Assembly: GCF_014636775.1 (NCBI RefSeq)
Contig: NZ_BMEQ01000005.1
Location: 124,001 to 188,000, forward strand
Direction: 5' to 3'
Length of the DNA stretch: 64,000 nt
Source of the DNA: Kocuria dechangensis
GTDB lineage: Bacteria; Actinomycetota; Actinomycetes; Actinomycetales; Micrococcaceae
In this document: in pieces, positions 48,302-57,457 of the stretch
How the letters are laid out: each line of letters opens with the position of its first letter
How positions within the stretch are numbered: the first letter of the stretch is position 1
Notes under the pieces: generated by a model
What the model was told of the DNA's origin: nothing
The model's database searches: none
The model's input: only the letters and a program-made list of their open reading frames with translations
Translations under genes and position numbers: made by a program

Positions 48302-49909
48302 ATGAGCGGAAATGCACCACAGCAGGAACAGGTGGAGGCCGGTGCGGGCTGGGTGCAGCTCACCCTGGACCGTCTGCTCGCCCAGATGCCGGCCGAGCTG
48401 GAGCCCGTGGCGCGCCCGGAGGGGGACGCGAACCGGCCCCTGCGCTGGGTCGCCACGAGCGAGCTGGAGGACCCCACGCCCTTCCTGCTGGGCGGGGAGT
48501 TCCTCCTGACCGCCGGCGTCCCGCTGGTCGACCGTCCCCCGGAGGAGGTCGACGCCTACGTCGGGAGGCTTCGCGCCGCGGGGGTCACGGCCCTGGGGTT
48601 TGGGGTCTCTCCCGTGCACGACGACGTCCCGGCGCCCCTCGTGCGGGCGTGCACCGCGCAGGGGCTGCCGCTGGTCCGGGTGGCCCGGCGCACGCCCTTC
48701 GTCGCCGTGACCCGGAAGTTCGCGGCCATGCTGGAGGCCGAGGGCGCGCGCCTCAGCCGCCACCTCGCCGAGGTCAACCGCCGGATGCTGCGGGCGGTGC
48801 TCTCCGACGCGCCGGAGGGCTCGCTCCTGGGGGTGCTGGCCGCGGAGGTCCGCGGATGGGTCGTGCTCACGGGCGCGGACGGGAGGGCCAGCGCCGCGGC
48901 GGGGCGGCAGGTGCTGGCGGAGGAGCAGCTGCGGCCCCTGCAGGAGCGCATGCTGGCCGGCAGCGGCCCACGGGTCGAGGTCGCGGGATTCCCGGTACCG
49001 GGGGCCGCCCACGTGGTCGGCCACCCCCTGCGCAGCGAGCGCGACGTCAACCTGGGCACCCTGGTGCTCGGCTCGGCCACCGGCTTCAGCCCGCCGCAGC
49101 ACACGACGATCACCCTCGCCGTGGGCCTCCTCGAGGTCCTGCTCCGCCAGCGGACCGTGGGCAACTTCGGCCCGAGCCGCCTGGCCACCCGGCTGCTGCT
49201 GGATCCCTCGGCCCTGGGCCGGGCCGCCTCGGGCCGCGACCGCACGCTCGCGCGGTCGCTGGCGCAGAGCATGTCCGGGGCCGAGGGGGCGCCGGTGCGG
49301 ATCGTGCAGGGAGTGCGCCGGGACGGCCAGGACCGGGGCTGGCCCCCGCCCGCCGCCGGCGAGCTCCCCGAGCTGATCCAGCTGCGGCGCCTCTGCGACA
49401 CGCGGCTGGTGGAGCTCACCGACTACGGCTTCGTAGCAGTCACCCGCTCGGCGGTCCCGGACCGGGTCGTGGCGGACCTGGAGCGGCTGGGGTGGCTGGT
49501 CGCGGTCGGGGGGCCCGTGGAGCCGGCCGAGCTCGCGAGCGGCAACGAGCAGGTCGCGGCGGTGCGGCGGCGGCTCCGGGGCGGCGGCGCCAGCGTCCGG
49601 GCCGAGGACGTGCAGTGGTCCGTGACGGGCCTGCTCGGTCCCGAGTCCGGCCGCCTGGTCGCCGAGCGCCTGTTCGCGCCGCTCGCGGTGCTGCCCGACG
49701 AGAGGCGGCGGCTGCTGCTGCGGGTCCTGCGCTCGTGGCTGGGGGTCCACGGCAGCTGGGACGCCTGCGGCCGGGAGCTGGGGCTGCACCGCAACAGTGT
49801 GCGCCGGCATGTCCAGCACGCCGCCGACGTGCTCCGCCTCGACCTGGACGACGCGCGGAGCAGGGCCGAGCTGCTGATCGCCCTGCAGTTCATGCCCGAG
49901 GACCGCTGA
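48302..49909 (+). CDS. PucR-family transcriptional regulator
   Basis: 535 residues. The N-terminal PucR domain (LTLDRLLAQMPAELEPVARPEGDANRPLRWVATSELEDPTPFLLGGEFLLTAG, residues 19-70) precedes a GGDEF-like middle region and a C-terminal helix-turn-helix (LLLRVLRSWLGVHGSWDACGRELGLHRNSVRRHVQHAADVLRLDLDD, residues 462-508). PucR proteins are often activators for purine or amino acid catabolism. Divergence from the permease-amine oxidase operon suggests that it controls that operon in response to the amino acid or its amide. Its stop is 16 bases from the convergent amidase gene. Confidence 0.92.
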   Translation: MSGNAPQQEQVEAGAGWVQLTLDRLLAQMPAELEPVARPEGDANRPLRWVATSELEDPTPFLLGGEFLLTAGVPLVDRPPEEVDAYVGRLRAAGVTALGFGVSPVHDDVPAPLVRACTAQGLPLVRVARRTPFVAVTRKFAAMLEAEGARLSRHLAEVNRRMLRAVLSDAPEGSLLGVLAAEVRGWVVLTGADGRASAAAGRQVLAEEQLRPLQERMLAGSGPRVEVAGFPVPGAAHVVGHPLRSERDVNLGTLVLGSATGFSPPQHTTITLAVGLLEVLLRQRTVGNFGPSRLATRLLLDPSALGRAASGRDRTLARSLAQSMSGAEGAPVRIVQGVRRDGQDRGWPPPAAGELPELIQLRRLCDTRLVELTDYGFVAVTRSAVPDRVVADLERLGWLVAVGGPVEPAELASGNEQVAAVRRRLRGGGASVRAEDVQWSVTGLLGPESGRLVAERLFAPLAVLPDERRRLLLRVLRSWLGVHGSWDACGRELGLHRNSVRRHVQHAADVLRLDLDDARSRAELLIALQFMPEDR

Positions 49910-49925
49910 CCCGCGCCGGGCCGCG

Positions 49926-50732
49926 TCAGCTGCAGGAGCAGCCGGTCCACCGCCCGTACAGGTCCGGGCGCCGGTCCCTCAGGTAGGGGACCCGTTCCCG
50001 CGCCGCCGCGACGGCCGCCCGGTCCACCGTCGCGCACAGGACCTCCGGGCCCTCGCCGGCGTGGGCCAGCAGGGTCCCGTCCGCCGCGGCGACCACGCTC
50101 TCGCCCCCCATCCGCAGCCCGCTCTCCGTGCCGCAGTGGTTGGCGTAGGCGACGACCACCTGGCTCTCGAGCGCCCGGGCCGGCACGAGGACGCGGGGCA
50201 CCGCGCTGAAGCCGGCGCCGAGCGCGGTGGGGACCAGCAGCAGCTCCGCGCCCTGGTCGGAGGCGGCGCGGACGCTCTCCGGGAACTCCACGTCGTAGCA
50301 GATCAGCAGCGAGACCAGCATCCCGCCGTGCGCCACCGCCCGCGGGGCGGCCGAGCCGGGGGCGAAGGCCCTCCGCTCCTCGGCCCCGAACAGGTGCACC
50401 TTGTCGTAGGCCAGCACCTCCGCGCCGGTGGCGTCCAGCAGGCGGGCCGAGATGTGCCAGCGCCCGTCGGGGGCGATCCGGGGCGTGCTGTGCACGAGGG
50501 AGATGCCGTGGCGGCGCGCGATCCCCGCCGCGCGCTCGGCGATCCGGTCCAGGTCCGCGGCGGTCAGCTCCGCCCGGACCCGGTCGGGGCTGTAGCCGCA
50601 CGTGAACAGCTCGGGGGTGAGGAGCAGGTCGGAGCCGTCCTCCCGGGCGCGCCGGGCGGCCGCGTCGACGGCTTCGAGGTTCGCCTCGAGGTCCATGACC
50701 TTCGCCTCGGACTGGAGGAGGGCGATCTGCAT
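49926..50732 (-). CDS. Carbon-nitrogen hydrolase (nitrilase-family amidase)
   Basis: 268 residues with the full catalytic triad: E41 in LLTPELFTCGY, K111 in YDKVHLFG and C145 in LLICYDVEFPES. The strand-rich alpha-beta-beta-alpha fold is of normal length. In the arginine monooxygenase route known from Streptomyces and pseudomonads, an amidase of this superfamily hydrolyses 4-guanidinobutyramide to 4-guanidinobutyrate and ammonia, which fits the cluster. The ATG follows AAGGA. It is divergent from the XRE-cupin gene, with the conserved motif at 50791 in between. Other small amides are possible substrates. Confidence 0.87.
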   Translation of the reverse strand: MQIALLQSEAKVMDLEANLEAVDAAARRAREDGSDLLLTPELFTCGYSPDRVRAELTAADLDRIAERAAGIARRHGISLVHSTPRIAPDGRWHISARLLDATGAEVLAYDKVHLFGAEERRAFAPGSAAPRAVAHGGMLVSLLICYDVEFPESVRAASDQGAELLLVPTALGAGFSAVPRVLVPARALESQVVVAYANHCGTESGLRMGGESVVAAADGTLLAHAGEGPEVLCATVDRAAVAAARERVPYLRDRRPDLYGRWTGCSCS

Positions 50733-50790
50733 GGGGAGATCCTTCCGGAGACGGGGCCGAGGGCCCGCTGGGATCGGGCTGTCTCGGCAG

Positions 50791-50819
50791 AAGTTGCTGG
50801 TGGAGAAACAAAAGTTGTC
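50791..50819. promoter_or_regulatory. Operator-like motif in the amidase/XRE-cupin divergent promoter
   Basis: A 29-base stretch contains AAGTTGC, GAGAAACA and AGTTGTC in the same order and almost the same spacing as 44833-44860, six kilobases away. On the minus strand it is a direct repeat of CAACTT at 21 bp. It lies 59 bases upstream of the amidase start and 84 upstream of the XRE-cupin start. Confidence 0.62.
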
Positions 50820-50902
50820 CAACCTAGTATGATCTGGATCATGTTCCCCCACCAGGCCCCTGCCGTCGCGGGCCGCCGGCACCTCCGGAGGGCAGGCCCA
50901 CC

Positions 50903-51469
50903 GTGAAAGCACTGCCCATCGAGAGCTCCGGCCGCTCCGCCGCCGTGGGCTCTCGCCTGCGCAACCACCGCCGGCGCAACCACATGACCATCGACCAGCT
51001 CGCCTCCGCTGCGGGCCTGACCAAGGGCTTCGTCAGCCGGGTGGAGCGGGACATCACCTCGCCCTCCGTGGACTCCCTCGTGCGGATGTGCCAGGTGCTG
51101 CGCATCGACGTGGGGGACCTCTTCGCCGGTCCCGGCGAGGTGGAGCTCGTCCGGCTGGCGGACGCCCCCCACATCGATCTCGGCGGCGAGGGGATCGAGG
51201 AGCAGCTCCTCACCCCCACCGACCAGCGCACGGTCCAGGTCCTCCGGGCCCGCGTGGCGGCGGGGGGCCGCGGCGAGGAGGCCATGTACAGCATGGACTG
51301 CGAGACCGAGGTCCTGCACCTGATCAGCGGCCGGTTCCGGCTGAAGGTCCCCGGCCGCACCTTCGACCTGGTCGCCGGCGACACCGTCACCTTCCCCGGC
51401 TCCGAGCCCCACACCTGGGAGAACCCCGGGGACGAGGACGCCGTCCTGCTCTGGATCCTCCGCACCTGA
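50903..51469 (+). CDS. XRE-family regulator with cupin domain
   Basis: 188 residues. The N-terminal helix-turn-helix reads [60 protein letters not shown] (residues 15-74). The C-terminal cupin includes [57 protein letters not shown] (126-185). This architecture is shared with PuuR-type regulators of amine and putrescine catabolism. The GTG start has GGAGG at ten bases. It heads the operon with the ureohydrolase and aminotransferase. The motif at 50791 and its near-copy at 44833 are candidates for its binding sites. Confidence 0.92.
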   Translation: MKALPIESSGRSAAVGSRLRNHRRRNHMTIDQLASAAGLTKGFVSRVERDITSPSVDSLVRMCQVLRIDVGDLFAGPGEVELVRLADAPHIDLGGEGIEEQLLTPTDQRTVQVLRARVAAGGRGEEAMYSMDCETEVLHLISGRFRLKVPGRTFDLVAGDTVTFPGSEPHTWENPGDEDAVLLWILRT

Positions 51470-51531
51470 TCCGGCCGTCCGTCCGCAGCGCCTCTCCGCA
51501 CCACCCCTCCGACCCTCGAAAGGCCTCTCGC

Positions 51532-52593
51532 ATGAACCCGGAACGCATCACCTCCACCGCCCCGGACGGCACCACCGTCGTGGGCCCCGTCAACGCGGCC
51601 CTGACCCCGCGCTGGGCCGGCCTGGGCACCTTCGCCCGGCTGCCGCGCACCGACGAGGTCGAGCGCACGGACATCGCGGTGGTCGGGGTCCCCTTCGACT
51701 CCGGGGTCTCCTACCGGCCCGGCGCCCGCTTCGGGGCCAACCACGTCCGGGAGTCCTCGCGCCTGCTGCGCCCCTACAACCCCGCCCAGAGCTTCTCGCC
51801 GTTCGCCGGGGCGCAGGTCGCCGACGCCGGGGACATCGTCGCCAACCCCTTCGACATCCACGAGGCCATCGCCTCGATCGAGGCCCAGGCGAAGGAGCTG
51901 ATGGGGGACAGCACCCGGCTCGTGGCCGTCGGCGGGGACCACACCATCGCCCTGCCGCTGCTGCGGGCCGCCCACGCCCGCCACGGGAAGGTGGCGCTGC
52001 TGCACTTCGACGCACACCTCGACACCTGGGACACCTACTTCGGCGCGGAGTACACCCACGGGACCCCGTTCCGCCGCGCGTTCGAGGAGGGCCTGCTCGA
52101 CACCGACGCCGTCTGCCACGTGGGCACCCGCGGTCCCCTCTACGGGCCCGAGGACCTCGACGACGACGCCCGCTTCGGCTTCGGCATCGTGTCCTCGGTC
52201 GACGTGATGCGGCTGGGGGTCGACGCCGTCGTCGAGGCGCTGCGCGAGCGCGTCGGCGACCGTCCGCTCTACGTCTCCCTCGACATCGACGTCCTGGACC
52301 CCGCCCACGCCCCCGGCACGGGCACCCCCGAGGCCGGCGGGATGACGAGCCGCGAGGTGCTCGAGATCCTGCGCGGGCTGCGCGGGACGGACGTCGTGGG
52401 CTGCGACGTCGTGGAGGTCGCCCCCGCCTACGACCACGCCGAGCTCACCGGGGTCGCCGCCGCCCACGTGGTCTACGAGCTGATCACGCTGCTCGCCATG
52501 GGCCCCGGCGCCGCACCCGGCGGGCCGGCGTACGGCCTGGCCGGGCACGTCTACGGCAGGGCCGCCGCAGGGCGGCCCGAGGACGTCCGGTGA
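51532..52593 (+). CDS. Agmatinase-family ureohydrolase, probably guanidinobutyrase-like
   Basis: 353 residues. Dimanganese ureohydrolase motifs are intact: [14 protein letters not shown] near residue 125, [30 protein letters not shown] near 150-180 and [30 protein letters not shown] near 245-275. The family splits a guanidino compound into an amine and urea. Agmatine, arginine and 4-guanidinobutyrate cannot be separated by eye. The monooxygenase, amidase and decarboxylase neighbours all lead to 4-guanidinobutyrate, which I favour; urea would then feed the urease 12 kb away. The start ATG follows AAAGG. It overlaps the aminotransferase by 4 bases (GTGA). Confidence 0.9.
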   Translation: MNPERITSTAPDGTTVVGPVNAALTPRWAGLGTFARLPRTDEVERTDIAVVGVPFDSGVSYRPGARFGANHVRESSRLLRPYNPAQSFSPFAGAQVADAGDIVANPFDIHEAIASIEAQAKELMGDSTRLVAVGGDHTIALPLLRAAHARHGKVALLHFDAHLDTWDTYFGAEYTHGTPFRRAFEEGLLDTDAVCHVGTRGPLYGPEDLDDDARFGFGIVSSVDVMRLGVDAVVEALRERVGDRPLYVSLDIDVLDPAHAPGTGTPEAGGMTSREVLEILRGLRGTDVVGCDVVEVAPAYDHAELTGVAAAHVVYELITLLAMGPGAAPGGPAYGLAGHVYGRAAAGRPEDVR

Positions 52594-53813
52594 GCGGAGG
52601 CGCGGCCGTGGCGCGCTGGCCCGACCACGTCTCCCTCTTCGCACGCCGCTCGGGGGAGTTCCGCCCGTCCCCCGTGCGGGCCGTGTTCGAGATCGCGATG
52701 CGGCCGGGGATGATCTCCCTGGCCGGCGGCAACCCGGACATGGGCGTGCTCCCGCACGACGTGATCGCGGGCATGACCGCCCGGATCCTCGCCGAGCGGG
52801 GGCCGGAGGTGCTGCAGTACGGCTCCGGGGCGGGCATCGGGCGCCTGCCCGGGCTGATCTGCGAGCTCATGGCCCTGGAGGGCGCCGAGACCACCCCGGA
52901 CCGGATCCAGGTCACGGCCGGCTCCCAGGCCGGCCTGGACCTGGTCACCAAGCTGTTCTGCAACCCGGGCGACGTCGTGGTCGCCGAGGGCCCCACCTAC
53001 GTGGGGGCGCTCGGGGTGTTCGGCAGCTACGAGGTCGAGGTCCAGCACGTCGACGTCGACGAGGACGGGTTCGACCCCGGCGCGGTGGCGGAGCGGATCG
53101 ACGAGCTGCGGGCCGCCGGGCGGACCGTGAAGTTCGTCTACACGGTCCCGAACTTCCACAACCCCACCGGCGTGACGCTGAGCGAGGAGCGGCGGCGCCG
53201 GCTCGTGGCGGTCTGCGCGGAGCGCGGCGTGCTGATCCTCGAGGACGACCCGTACGGGCTGCTCGGCTTCGACCGGGAGCACCGGCCGCCGTCCCTGTAC
53301 TCGCTGGACCCGGCCACCGTGATCCACCTGGGCAGCTTCTCCAAGATCTTCGCCCCGGGCCTGCGGATCGGCTGGATCGCCGCGGTGCCGGTGGTCCGGG
53401 CGCGGCTACAGATCGCGGCGGAGGCGGTCACCATCCACCCCTCGGTGCTGGGCCAGGAGCTGGCCGCCGAGTACGTGGGCAGCGAGCACTGGCGGCCCGC
53501 CCTCGACCGGGCCGTGGAGCGCTACCGCTCCCGGTGCGCCGCGATGATGGGCGCCCTCGAGGAGCACATGCCGGAGGGGGTGCGCTGGACCCGGCCCGCC
53601 GGCGGCTTCTTCACGTGGCTGGACCTCGACCCGGCCGCCGACCACGAGGACCTGCTCGACCGGGCGGTCCGGCACGGCTTGGTGCTGGTGCCCGGCGGCG
53701 CCTGCTACGCCGACGGCCGCCCCACCACGAGCCTGCGCCTGGCCTACTCCGCGGCCTCGGAGCAGGAGATCGCCGAGGGCGTCCGCCGCCTGGGGGAGGT
53801 GCTCCGGGGCTGA
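52590..53813 (+). CDS. PLP-dependent aminotransferase (fold type I, MocR/LysN-like)
   Basis: 407 residues. The PLP lysine is K252 in [17 protein letters not shown]. Other class I/II motifs are present: [16 protein letters not shown] near 42, [19 protein letters not shown] near 76, [20 protein letters not shown] near 109 and [17 protein letters not shown] near 186 (NPTG). There is no helix-turn-helix, so it is an enzyme and not a MocR regulator. Coupled to the ureohydrolase by a GTGA overlap, it may be the arginine:pyruvate transaminase that supplies 2-ketoarginine to the ThDP decarboxylase, or a transaminase for 4-aminobutyrate released by the ureohydrolase. The sequence alone does not decide. 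Confidence 0.88.
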   Translation: MSGGAAVARWPDHVSLFARRSGEFRPSPVRAVFEIAMRPGMISLAGGNPDMGVLPHDVIAGMTARILAERGPEVLQYGSGAGIGRLPGLICELMALEGAETTPDRIQVTAGSQAGLDLVTKLFCNPGDVVVAEGPTYVGALGVFGSYEVEVQHVDVDEDGFDPGAVAERIDELRAAGRTVKFVYTVPNFHNPTGVTLSEERRRRLVAVCAERGVLILEDDPYGLLGFDREHRPPSLYSLDPATVIHLGSFSKIFAPGLRIGWIAAVPVVRARLQIAAEAVTIHPSVLGQELAAEYVGSEHWRPALDRAVERYRSRCAAMMGALEEHMPEGVRWTRPAGGFFTWLDLDPAADHEDLLDRAVRHGLVLVPGGACYADGRPTTSLRLAYSAASEQEIAEGVRRLGEVLRG

Positions 53814-53880
53814 GCCCCCGCCGCGGCCACGCGGCGCCGAGGAGTCCCTACCGACCGGAATCGGTGTTGCACACCGACAG

Positions 53881-53960
53881 AACGCGACCCCTCGGCGGTG
53901 GCAGGGCGGCGAACGCGACCCCTCGGCGGTGGCAGGGCGGCGAACGCGACCCCTCGGCGG
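53881..53960. repeat. 31-bp tandem repeat (about 2.6 copies) between convergent genes
   Basis: Two full 31-bp units begin at 53881 and 53912, and a partial third starts at 53943. Each begins AACGCGACCCCTCGGCGG. The same core followed by GG recurs once at 43112-43130, also between two convergent genes. The C4-loop-G4 stretch inside it could form a small hairpin. Confidence 0.8.
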
Positions 53961-53981
53961 GGGAGGCGTGCCGAAAGCCGG

Positions 53982-55208
53982 TCAGGCCAGCAGCGCCTCC
54001 GCCGCCCTCCGCCCGGAGAGCAGCGCGCCCTGGGTGGAGGCGGTGGTGCGGTGGTCGCCGCACACGAACAGCCCGTTGCCGAGGGCGGCGGGGCGGGCGG
54101 CCACGAGAGGGGGCAGCTGCTCCGGCAGGGCGCCGCGCACCTCGTGGACGGTCAGGAGGTCCCACGCCGCCGCGTCGGCCTGCCAGATCTCGGCCAGCTG
54201 CCGGCGGACGTCGGCCTCGGGGGGCACGGCGGCGCCGCGGGGCAGCAGGGCGGTGGCCTGCACGAGCGAGCGGCCCTCCGGGGCGTAGCTGGGGGCGGCG
54301 TTGCTGACCACGGCGGTGTCGACCACCGGCCCCGTGGTCCCGCCCGGCAGCACCTGGGCCCTCAGGCCGGAGGGCGCGCGGTCGGGGGCGAACCACCACG
54401 TGACCTCCCCCTTCATGGCGGCGGTCGGCAGGTCCAGCAGCCCGGAGGCGGCCGGGGCGTCGGTCGCGACCACCACCGCCGGGGCGCGCCACGAGTTCTC
54501 CCCCGCGCCCACGGTCCACACCGACCCGGTGCGCTCGAGGGACTCGACGCGCGTGCCGAGCACCGCCCGGGCGCGCAGCCCGTCGTGCAGCCAGGCCGGC
54601 AGCGCGCCCATGCCCTCGGCGGGCAGGCCCGGGGTGCCGAGCAGGAACCACCCGACGAGCTGGCGCACGAACGCGGCGGAGGTGCGGCCCTCGTCCTCGA
54701 GGATCACGCCGGCGAGGAACGGCTCGAGCACCAGCTCCCGCAGGGGGCCGTGCACGCCCGCGGCGTCGAGGGACTCGAACCAGCTCCGGTCGTGCTCCTC
54801 CCGCCGCTCCGCGCGGGGGTCGAGCACGGGGGCGAGCCAGGCGAGCAGGGCGGGCACCCGCCGCAGCTCCACGAGGGGGCTGCGCAGGGTCTCCGCCAGG
54901 CGGGCCGGTGAGCGGCGGGGATCGGCGAGGACGTCGATGCCGTCGCCGCGGCGGACCCCCGCGGCCGCCTCGAACTTCTGCAGGCGCAGCGCCGGGACGT
55001 CCACGCTGCGGCGCAGCTCCGGGTAGGCGGGGTTGAGCACCTGGAAGCCGCGGTCGCAGCGGAAGCCGTCGACCAGGTCGGTGCGCACCCGCCCGCCCAC
55101 GCCGTCGGAGGCCTCCAGCACCGCCACGTCCAGGCCGTGCTGCTCCAGCAGCCGGGCGCACTGCAGGCCGGCCAGTCCTGCGCCGACGATGACGACGTCG
55201 TGGTCCAC
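53982..55208 (-). CDS. FAD-dependent protoporphyrinogen oxidase-like oxidoreductase
   Basis: 408 residues. The N-terminal FAD motif VVIVGAGLAGLQCARLLEQHGLDVAVLEASDGVGGRVRTD (residues 5-44) and the C-terminal GLFVCGDHRTTASTQGALLSGRRAAEALL near 377-405 define the flavin amine oxidase/phytoene desaturase-like superfamily. FVRQLVGWFLLGTPGLPAEGMGALPAWL near 180 is typical of a group found with carotenoid or unknown actinobacterial genes. The GTG start has AGGA upstream. The substrate is unknown. It lies 85 bases after the solitary binding-protein gene in the same direction. Confidence 0.85.
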   Translation of the reverse strand: MDHDVVIVGAGLAGLQCARLLEQHGLDVAVLEASDGVGGRVRTDLVDGFRCDRGFQVLNPAYPELRRSVDVPALRLQKFEAAAGVRRGDGIDVLADPRRSPARLAETLRSPLVELRRVPALLAWLAPVLDPRAERREEHDRSWFESLDAAGVHGPLRELVLEPFLAGVILEDEGRTSAAFVRQLVGWFLLGTPGLPAEGMGALPAWLHDGLRARAVLGTRVESLERTGSVWTVGAGENSWRAPAVVVATDAPAASGLLDLPTAAMKGEVTWWFAPDRAPSGLRAQVLPGGTTGPVVDTAVVSNAAPSYAPEGRSLVQATALLPRGAAVPPEADVRRQLAEIWQADAAAWDLLTVHEVRGALPEQLPPLVAARPAALGNGLFVCGDHRTTASTQGALLSGRRAAEALLA

Positions 55209-55293
55209 GGGGTCCTCCTAGCGGATCAGGGGCGCCGCGGCCGGGAGGGCCCCGTCCACGTGCTGCCATCCTCGCAGGGCGGCGCCCCGGTTG

Positions 55294-56109
55294 TCAGGCG
55301 AACCAGGGAGCCGCCTCGGCGGGGTGCCGGTCCATCCACCGGCGCGCCGCGGCCAGGGGGTCGAGGCCGTCCAGGTTGACCGCGCGGTCCATCGCGCTCA
55401 CCGCGGAGACGGTGAAGCGGATCCGGCCGAGCACCTCCCGGGTGCGCTCCGGCAGCCTCTCGAACGCGCCGCGGTGGGCGAGCAGGGAGGCCCGGTCCGG
55501 GGGCGGGAAGACGCCGAGCTCGTCGACGAGGGGGCGCAGGTCGTGGACCTCGTTGAGGTACTGGGGCTGCCACAGCGGGGTGACGAACCACTCGCGGGCG
55601 GCGATCCGCGCGTTGATGGTGTCGATGATCGCGTGGATGTCGCCGATCCGGTGGCTCCAGCCGGCCCGGTCCAGGCCGTAGTCGACCAGCAGCTGCTGGG
55701 ACCGCGTGGTCAGCCCGGCTCCCGCGGTGGTGCCCTGCACGACGAGCGTCGCCATCCGCGCCGTGACCTCGGGGCGGGCCAGGTCGGAGAGGCGGGCGAC
55801 CTGGTCGGCGGGGACGTAGCCGGGCACCGCCCAGAAGAACTCCGCGCCCTCGAACAGCGGGGCCACCTCGACGACCCGATCGCGGATCTGCTCCCAGTAG
55901 GCGGCGTGCCCGCCGGGCAGCCAGCTGTCCGCGAACAGGTCCAGCTCACCGCGTGCCAGCAGGGGGTACATCTCCGGGTGCGGTCCCTCGCGCACCTCGA
56001 CGTCGTGCCCCAGGCGCAGGAGGACCTCTTCCACGACCGCGGCGGCGACCTGGTGGAAGGACTCGTCGATGCGGCCCAGCACCACGGGGGCCGGTGCGGA
56101 GGAGGTCAC
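55294..56109 (-). CDS. Glycine betaine-type (OpuAC) substrate-binding protein without signal peptide
   Basis: 271 residues covering the full OpuAC binding fold: LGRIDESFHQVAAAVVEEVLLRLGHDVEVREGPHPEMYPLLARGELDLFADSWLPGGHAAYW near the N-terminus, and IGDIHAIIDTINARIAAREWFVTPLWQPQYLN near 155-187 with aromatic residues of the cation-pi box. The start MTSSAPAPVVLGRIDES leads directly into the fold, so there is no signal peptide or lipobox, and no ABC or permease gene adjoins. It may be an intracellular binding protein, or the true start may lie further upstream. The ligand is unknown. Confidence 0.82.
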   Translation of the reverse strand: MTSSAPAPVVLGRIDESFHQVAAAVVEEVLLRLGHDVEVREGPHPEMYPLLARGELDLFADSWLPGGHAAYWEQIRDRVVEVAPLFEGAEFFWAVPGYVPADQVARLSDLARPEVTARMATLVVQGTTAGAGLTTRSQQLLVDYGLDRAGWSHRIGDIHAIIDTINARIAAREWFVTPLWQPQYLNEVHDLRPLVDELGVFPPPDRASLLAHRGAFERLPERTREVLGRIRFTVSAVSAMDRAVNLDGLDPLAAARRWMDRHPAEAAPWFA

Positions 56110-56179
56110 GGGCTCATCCTTTCTGCCGTCGGGCGGCCCACGCTATCAGGCGCCGTGGCGGGGACGGCAGGGAGCCGGG

Positions 56180-57352
56180 TCAGCCGACGACGGCGTCCGC
56201 CGCGCGTGCGCTCCGGGGTGCCGCGGCGGCGCGCCGCACCGGGATCGTGAACAGCGCCGACTCCACGGTCAGGCCCGGTCCGAACGCGAGCGCGCACACC
56301 GTCCGCGGCTCGTCGGCCGGCGCCTCGTCGATCACCTGGCGCAGCACGTGCAGGACGGTCACGCTGCTCATGTTGCCGCGGGTGGCCAGCACGTCGCGGG
56401 ACTCCCGGAGGGCCTCCGGGGGCAGGCCGAGGGTCTTCTCCAGCTTGTCGAGGATGCTGCGCCCGCCGGGGTGGACGGCCCAGTCGGTGATCGCGGCGCG
56501 GTCCACGGCGCCGCCGGGGCCGTCGAGCAGGGCGTCGAGGGCGGTGTGGATGTTCTCCTCGATCACCCTGGGCACGGCGGCGCCCAGGACCATCTCGAAG
56601 CCCTCGTCCCCGATGCTCCAGGCCATGTCCCGCTCCCCGTCGGGGATCACGAGGGTGCGGAAGCGGTCGAGCCGGAGCAGCGGCTCCACGCCCGCGGGGG
56701 CCGCCGCGCTGACCACCGCGGCGGCGGCGCCGTCGGCGAAGAGGGAGGCCCCGCGGATGGCGTCGGGGTCCCGGGCCCGCTGCAGGTGCAGGGTGCACAG
56801 CTCGACGGCCACGACGAGCACGACGGCGTCCGGGTCCGCCTCCGCGACCGCGGCCGCCTGGCGCAGGCCGACGAGCGCGCCGTGGCAGCCCATGAACCCG
56901 ATGTGGGACCGGCGCGTGGCCGGGTTCAGGCCGAGGTCGCGCACGAGCTGGTAGTCCGGGCCGGGCGCGAAGAACCCGGTGCAGGAGACCGTGATGACGT
57001 CGGTGACGTCCGCGGGGTCCAGCGCGGGGCAGCCGGCCAGGGCGTCGCGGGCCGCCGCCGCGAAGAGGGCGGGCGCCTCCTGGACGTAGGTGCGGTTGCG
57101 CGCCCCGGTGAGCGGGCCCAGGATGCGGCCGCCGGGGGCCACGTAGGCGGAGCCGGCACGGGCGTCCTCGTCGACGAGCTCCCGCAGGACGGTGTGCCGG
57201 CGCCCCACACCGCAGGCCCCGAACACGGTGCGCACGAGCCTCTCGGTGAGGCGGTCGGTGCCGGGCTGGGCCAGGTAGAGGTCCCGGGCGGTGGTCTGCT
57301 CGAGCACGTGCTCCGGGAGGGCCGTGCCGAGGGACAGGAGTGCGGCGGTCAT
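56180..57352 (-). CDS. Type III polyketide synthase
   Basis: 390 residues, chalcone synthase-like. The catalytic triad is readable: C156 in HIGFMGCHGALVGL, H294 in WAVHPGGRSILDKLE and N327 in LATRGNMSSVTVLHVL. VSCTGFFAPGPDYQLVRDLGL near 122-142 and CALAFGPGLTVESALF near the end are further family motifs. The product cannot be told; actinobacterial relatives make alkylresorcinols, alkylpyrones or tetrahydroxynaphthalene. A cytochrome P450 and a nitroreductase follow on the other side, and an FAD oxidoreductase lies upstream, all possible tailoring enzymes. The ATG start lacks a strong ribosome site. Confidence 0.92.
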   Translation of the reverse strand: MTAALLSLGTALPEHVLEQTTARDLYLAQPGTDRLTERLVRTVFGACGVGRRHTVLRELVDEDARAGSAYVAPGGRILGPLTGARNRTYVQEAPALFAAAARDALAGCPALDPADVTDVITVSCTGFFAPGPDYQLVRDLGLNPATRRSHIGFMGCHGALVGLRQAAAVAEADPDAVVLVVAVELCTLHLQRARDPDAIRGASLFADGAAAAVVSAAAPAGVEPLLRLDRFRTLVIPDGERDMAWSIGDEGFEMVLGAAVPRVIEENIHTALDALLDGPGGAVDRAAITDWAVHPGGRSILDKLEKTLGLPPEALRESRDVLATRGNMSSVTVLHVLRQVIDEAPADEPRTVCALAFGPGLTVESALFTIPVRRAAAAPRSARAADAVVG

Positions 57353-57457
57353 CGCCCTCAGTATCGACCCTGGTTCCGCGGAAAGCCACGGCGCGGCGCG
57401 CCGCGCTGCGGGGCCCGGCCGCCGTGGGGCCGTGGCCGGGCCGCGATCAGGCCGGGG

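Noticed and set aside
53881-53960. Possible CRISPR array
   Set aside because: The units are directly adjacent with no spacers, there are fewer than three copies, and no cas gene is present.
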